Below the pieces are notes generated by a model. It did no database searches. It was not told the DNA's origin and saw only the letters and a list, made by a program, of their open reading frames with translations. The position numbers were made by a program, and so were the translations under genes. Positions 22,217 through 25,326 of a stretch of DNA of 25,326 nucleotides are shown here, in pieces. Origin of the DNA: JAKPUX01 sp035353815. GTDB lineage: Bacteria > Zhuqueibacterota > Zhuqueibacteria > Residuimicrobiales > Residuimicrobiaceae. Position 1 is the first letter of the stretch, and every line of letters starts with the position of its first letter. The DNA is taken from positions 1 through 25,326 of the forward strand of contig DAOQAG010000052.1 in assembly GCA_035353815.1 (NCBI GenBank), in the 5' to 3' direction.

Positions 22217-23092
22217 CTACTCCGCGAGTATCGACCTGAACGCCAGGATATGGTCGGGTGTGGTGCCGCAGCAGCCGCCCACCAGGCCCGCGCCTGCGGA
22301 GATCAGTTCGGGGATTCGTGCAGCCATTTTCTCCGGAGTTTCGCGATACCGCGTCGCACCATCGACCAGCTCCGGCAATCCGGCATTGGGTTCGCAGAGA
22401 ATGGGTCCCTCCCACTCCCGGCGGATTTCACGGACAATAGCGATGGCATCGTCAATACCGGTGCCGCAATTGCAGCCCATGGCCGCCACCCCCGCGCCGG
22501 CCAGGGCCGCCGCTGCCTGGGCCGCGTTTACGCCCATCATGGTGCGATAGCCGCGCTGGCCGGGGGCGAAGGTGAAAGAGACAAGGACCGGAAGGCTGCA
22601 GCCGGCGCGGGCGCCACGGATAGCCAGCATGGCTTCCTCCAGATCCGACATCGTTTCGACAAGTATGATATCCGCGCCGCCGCGGGCCAGTCCGCGCGCT
22701 TGCAGCGCAAATCCGGCGACGATCTCATCCGCAGGAATCTCGCCCATGGCGACCATGATTCCCGTCGGTCCCATCGAACCGGCCACCCAGGCGCGGTCCG
22801 CCGCAACGGTCCGGGCAAGGTGTGCCGCCGTAAAATTGATCTCCTCCGCATCCCCCTCCACCTTGTCCATGCCCAGTTTGTGCGGTGATGCGCCGAAACT
22901 GTTGGTGGTCAGAACCTGGGCGCCGGCCTCGAGATAGGCCTGATGCACGGCACGGACGTGTTCGGGGTGCAGCCGGTTCCATGATTCGGGCGAGCTGCCC
23001 ACGGGCAAGCCGCGGGCTTGCAGCTGGGTGCCAAGGCCGCCGTCGAAAAGGATGGTCCGTTCGCGGGCGGCGTCAAGAAGGTCTTGCTTCAT
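22217..23092 (-). CDS. Homocysteine S-methyltransferase (MetH N-terminal/BHMT-type domain)
   Basis: This zinc-dependent enzyme transfers a methyl group to homocysteine, giving methionine. The 291 residues form one TIM-barrel domain. It begins with ILFDGGLGTQLQARGLP (14-30) and has TTNSFGAS (62-69). The zinc-binding cysteines are Cys207 in MGCNCGTG and Cys274-Cys275 in GGCCGTTP. This spacing is almost the same as in the N-terminal domain of Thermotoga MetH. No folate, cobalamin or activation domain follows, so it is either a stand-alone methyltransferase (for example with S-methylmethionine or betaine as donor) or one part of a split MetH. The start has a GAGAG site and is 7 bp after the SPOR gene. 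Confidence 0.9.
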   Translation of the reverse strand: MKQDLLDAARERTILFDGGLGTQLQARGLPVGSSPESWNRLHPEHVRAVHQAYLEAGAQVLTTNSFGASPHKLGMDKVEGDAEEINFTAAHLARTVAADRAWVAGSMGPTGIMVAMGEIPADEIVAGFALQARGLARGGADIILVETMSDLEEAMLAIRGARAGCSLPVLVSFTFAPGQRGYRTMMGVNAAQAAAALAGAGVAAMGCNCGTGIDDAIAIVREIRREWEGPILCEPNAGLPELVDGATRYRETPEKMAARIPELISAGAGLVGGCCGTTPDHILAFRSILAE

Positions 23093-23099
23093 GGTTCTC

Positions 23100-23966
23100 T
23101 CATTTGTTTTCGATGATGCTGTATTCCCGGGTTACCTTGACGATAAAGCGCCGGGCGTAATCCTCTGCCGCAGCGCGGTCGGTGAATCGGCCGATCCACA
23201 CCAGATGGAACTGGCGGCTGCCCACCTGTTTTTGCACGATCATGCCCTCATACCCCACCTTTTCGAGCCCCGCCAGGATGGTCCGGGCATTGTTGGCTTG
23301 AGCAAAGGCGCCGACCTGGATCGTGTACCACGGCGTGGAGGCTTTGGCTGCAACAGCAGGAGTCTCGGGCGCTGCCGGGGTGGCTTGCGGCGCCTCCTGG
23401 GCTTCCAGATCCGCGACCGCCAGATCACAATAGGGCGAACGGGGGAAGCGCTTGACAAAGGCTTTCCATGCTTGCCGCGCCGAATCGACCTTGCCCTCGG
23501 CGAGGTAGCACTGTCCGGTCAAGTAGAAGCTGTCATCGAGCCATTTGGTTTGTGGAAAGCGTTTCTGGAGCATCCGGTAGTATTTGCGCGCCACGGCGTA
23601 GCGTTCGCGCGCATACTGGTACTGGGCCATCTTGAACAAGGCGGTGTCCGCAAAGCGGCTCATCTCCTCGCTTTCGAAGACCTTTTTATAGCTGGCAACC
23701 GCCGCTTCGGCGTCATCTTCGATCAGCGCGCGGAAAAAAGCGACCGTCGGATTTTGTGGATATTCCCGCTCGGCCGCAGGTAGCAGCTTTTGAAGATCGG
23801 TAAAGCGGTCTTCCTGCCAGGCGAGCTCCAGGGCGTCGAGGCTGCCCTGACCGCTGCAAAATCGTGGCGGCAGCACGGCCAGCATGAACAGTGTCAGCAA
23901 GAGGCCGCACCGCTGAGCGGATCTGAGGCAGAAAAGCGGCTTGAATGTCGGAAGGATACGGAACAT
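23100..23966 (-). CDS. TPR-repeat envelope protein with C-terminal SPOR domain
   Basis: The 288 residues begin with a basic, then hydrophobic leader (RCGLLLTLFMLAVLPP, about 19-34), probably a signal peptide or membrane anchor. Helical TPR-like repeats follow (about 45-190) with BamD/YbgF-like pattern residues such as FKMAQYQYARERYAVARKYY and DDSFYLTGQCYLAEGKVDSA. A Pro/Ala-rich linker leads to a SPOR domain (about 211-285: WYTIQVGAFAQANNA). SPOR domains bind denuded peptidoglycan at division sites. The ATG at 23966 has no ribosome site, is about 7 bases from the predicted transcript start and lies in a palindrome, so translation may be leaderless or the start may differ. Confidence 0.85.
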   Translation of the reverse strand: MFRILPTFKPLFCLRSAQRCGLLLTLFMLAVLPPRFCSGQGSLDALELAWQEDRFTDLQKLLPAAEREYPQNPTVAFFRALIEDDAEAAVASYKKVFESEEMSRFADTALFKMAQYQYARERYAVARKYYRMLQKRFPQTKWLDDSFYLTGQCYLAEGKVDSARQAWKAFVKRFPRSPYCDLAVADLEAQEAPQATPAAPETPAVAAKASTPWYTIQVGAFAQANNARTILAGLEKVGYEGMIVQKQVGSRQFHLVWIGRFTDRAAAEDYARRFIVKVTREYSIIENK

Positions 23967-23981
23967 ACATTCGCAATGTAT
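23965..23981. promoter_or_regulatory. Perfect interrupted palindrome over the SPOR gene start (possible operator)
   Basis: The sequence ATACATT-CGC-AATGTAT has perfect 7-bp arms around a 3-bp centre. It overlaps the start codon at one end and the -10 element at the other. It could be a repressor site or, in RNA, a small hairpin over the start codon. No regulator can be named. Confidence 0.5.
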
Positions 23982-23985
23982 TATA
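23980..23985 (-). promoter_or_regulatory. Candidate -10 element (TATAAT) of the SPOR gene unit
   Basis: A perfect TATAAT on the minus strand lies 14 bases before the ATG, directly after the rpsA terminator, where a promoter is needed. No good -35 hexamer sits 16-18 bases upstream, and the implied leader is only about 7 bases. Confidence 0.45.
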
Positions 23986-24025
23986 ATTCACCGACAATTC
24001 AAACAGCTTTTTACAGGAGGGGCAT

Positions 24026-24062
24026 AAAAAAGGGGAGCCGGAATCTTGCGAATCCGGCTCCC
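24026..24062 (-). terminator. Rho-independent terminator of rpsA
   Basis: Read on the minus strand, a perfect 10-bp stem GGGAGCCGGA/TCCGGCTCCC (24053-24062 with 24033-24042) has a 10-base loop. A short C and a run of six T (24026-24031) follow. It lies about 67 bases after the rpsA stop and separates rpsA from the SPOR gene unit. Confidence 0.93.
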
Positions 24063-24072
24063 GGGGTGGTGC

Positions 24073-24100
24073 ACGGCGTCAGGAGTTCATGGGACGCCGT
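24073..24100. other. Second hairpin after rpsA
   Basis: A perfect 8-bp inverted repeat ACGGCGTC/GACGCCGT has a 12-base loop and lies between the rpsA stop and the terminator. On the minus strand it has no T-run, so it is not a second terminator in that direction. On the plus strand TTTT follows. It may stabilise the mRNA 3' end or help the main terminator. Confidence 0.6.
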
Positions 24101-24128
24101 TTTGATGGACAAGTCGGGCGGGCAGGGC

Positions 24129-25326
24129 TCACTCGGCTTTTTTCTTGCGGGAACGTTTGGGCTTTTCAGCCTCCTCTCCGGCAGCGCTTTCGCTTTCGAC
24201 GGTGTCCGCTTCAGCATCAGCAGCAGCGGTGCCCTCCGCCTCTGCTGGCGCAGCGCTCTCCGCAACGGCGGCTTTTTCAGCGGCTGCGGCAGCCTTGGCT
24301 TCGCGGTTCTCCTGCTTGATCGCATTCTTCTCGGAGAGGACGATCTTTTTATTCTCCTTGTTGAATTCGATGACAGAGAGGGTCAGGGTATCGTCGATCT
24401 GATAGGCATCGGCCGGTTTGCTGAGGTTATCCTTGGCCAGCTGGGACATCGGCACAAAGCCATCCACGGCATCGGGCAGTTCGACGATCAGCCCTTTTTC
24501 GATCAGGCGGACCACCTTGCCCTCCACCAGGGCGCCGGGGTGGTACTTGTCTTCGAAAAAGTCCCAGGGATTGTCCTGGGTCTGCTTGTAGCCCAGCGAG
24601 ATGCGGCGGTTGTCGCGATCGACATTGAGGACGACCACATCGATCTCGTCGCCTTTTTTGACCACTTCACCGGGGTGACGAATTTTCTTGGTCCAGGAGA
24701 GGTCGGAAATATGGATCAGACCATCGATGCCATCCTCGAGCTCCACGAAGGCGCCAAAGTTGGTGAGATTACGCACCTTGCCCTTGTGACGCGAACCGAC
24801 CGGATAGCGTTCCGAAAGGGTCTGCCAGGGATCCGGTTCCAGCTGTTTCAGGCCAAGGGAGATCTTGCGCTCCTCTTTCATGATATTGAGCACCTTGGCA
24901 TCGACCATCTCGCCCACAGAGAGGACCTTGGAGGGATGTTTGATATGCTGTGTCCAGGACATCTCGGAGATATGGATCAGGCCCTCGACGCCCTTTTCCA
25001 GCTCAATGAAGGCGCCATAGTCGGAAATGCTGACGACCTTGCCGCGGATCACCGAACCGACCGGGTATTTTTTGTCGACATCTTCCCACGGATGGGGTTG
25101 CAACTGCTTCAGGCCAAGGGATATGCGGTCCTTGTCTTCGTTGAAATCGAGGACAACCACCTTGATCTTCTCGTCCAGGGCGACCACCTCGGAGGGATGC
25201 GCCACGCGGCCCCAGGAGAGGTCGTTGATATGGAGCAGACCGTCAACGCCGCCGAGATCGATGAAAACGCCGAAATCGGTGATGTTCTTGACGGTGCCTT
25301 CGAGGATCTGGCCTTTCTGGAGATCT
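24129..25326 (-). CDS. rpsA: Ribosomal protein S1, C-terminal part (N-terminus beyond window)
   Basis: The frame is open through the window edge; 398 codons are visible. Four S1 RNA-binding repeats can be seen, corresponding to repeats 3-6 of E. coli S1. They are recognised by the repeated pattern G-x-V-x-N/S-x-x-D/N-F/Y-G-A/V-F-I/V-x-L, GLIHISxxSW and ISLGLKQL-x-DPW. The last repeat is degenerate (GLIVELPDAVDGFVPMSQL, ending IVLSEKNA). After it comes an Ala/Glu-rich tail of about 60 residues ending in the basic KPKRSRKKKAE. S1 binds mRNA on the 30S subunit and helps start translation. A GTG at 25205 could look like a start, but the S1 repeat continues upstream of it (for example DFGVFIDLGGVDGLLHI), so it is internal. 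It ends in an intrinsic terminator. Confidence 0.97.
   Translation of the reverse strand, partial: DLQKGQILEGTVKNITDFGVFIDLGGVDGLLHINDLSWGRVAHPSEVVALDEKIKVVVLDFNEDKDRISLGLKQLQPHPWEDVDKKYPVGSVIRGKVVSISDYGAFIELEKGVEGLIHISEMSWTQHIKHPSKVLSVGEMVDAKVLNIMKEERKISLGLKQLEPDPWQTLSERYPVGSRHKGKVRNLTNFGAFVELEDGIDGLIHISDLSWTKKIRHPGEVVKKGDEIDVVVLNVDRDNRRISLGYKQTQDNPWDFFEDKYHPGALVEGKVVRLIEKGLIVELPDAVDGFVPMSQLAKDNLSKPADAYQIDDTLTLSVIEFNKENKKIVLSEKNAIKQENREAKAAAAAEKAAVAESAAPAEAEGTAAADAEADTVESESAAGEEAEKPKRSRKKKAE

Noticed and set aside
25203..25205. GTG as possible start of S1
   Set aside because: The S1 repeat pattern continues in frame upstream to the window edge, so the codon is internal.

Overview
The window is a densely packed stretch of a GC-rich bacterial chromosome. 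All 20 genes I can support lie on the minus strand, so transcription runs from position 25326 towards 1. The content (PBP1-type peptidoglycan synthase, SPOR protein, Tat and lipoprotein-like signals, an Ala/Glu-rich tail on ribosomal protein S1, many GAF/SpoIIE-type phosphatases) suggests a Gram-negative environmental lineage, perhaps in the wider FCB neighbourhood. That placement is an inference with low confidence. I see no tRNA or rRNA gene, CRISPR array, insertion sequence or integrase, and no gene-free stretch longer than 300 bases.

Region A (25326-21457): the C-terminal part of ribosomal protein S1 (rpsA) ends in a strong intrinsic terminator. A tight three-gene unit follows: a TPR/SPOR envelope protein, a cobalamin-type homocysteine S-methyltransferase and a tandem universal stress protein.

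Region B (21456-17979): an AT-rich promoter region drives a 764-residue sensor-like protein (degenerate receiver, 15-residue coiled-coil repeats, PAS, GAF-like domains) that has no output domain and ends at its own terminator. A Tat-signal DUF362 protein starts immediately behind that terminator.

Region C (17805-15028): an AmmeMemoRadiSam cluster. The radical SAM enzyme carries a Tat-type leader. The Memo and AMMECR1 domains are fused in one protein with a signal/lipoprotein-like leader. With the neighbouring Tat-signal DUF362 protein, this looks like an exported version of a poorly understood system.

Region D (14912-1): a probable 12-gene operon with gaps of 3-80 bp and several overlaps. 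Its first half is a partner-switching signalling module: four PP2C/SpoIIE-type phosphatases with four different input architectures (multi-TM with outer domain; multi-TM plus GAF; GAF-GAF; response-regulator receiver), one STAS antagonist and one HATPase anti-sigma/kinase. No sigma factor is in view. Its second half carries a radical SAM protein, a deoxynucleoside kinase, an M50 site-2 protease, an unknown single-TM protein, a class A penicillin-binding protein and a PfkB-family sugar kinase cut by the window edge. The simplest reading is that several stress or envelope signals converge, through four phosphatases, on the phosphorylation state of one STAS protein, in an operon that also includes cell-envelope and nucleotide-salvage genes.

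The first gene of region D and the sensor gene of region B are both preceded by the same promoter-like pair (TTGATT, 17 bp, TAATTT).
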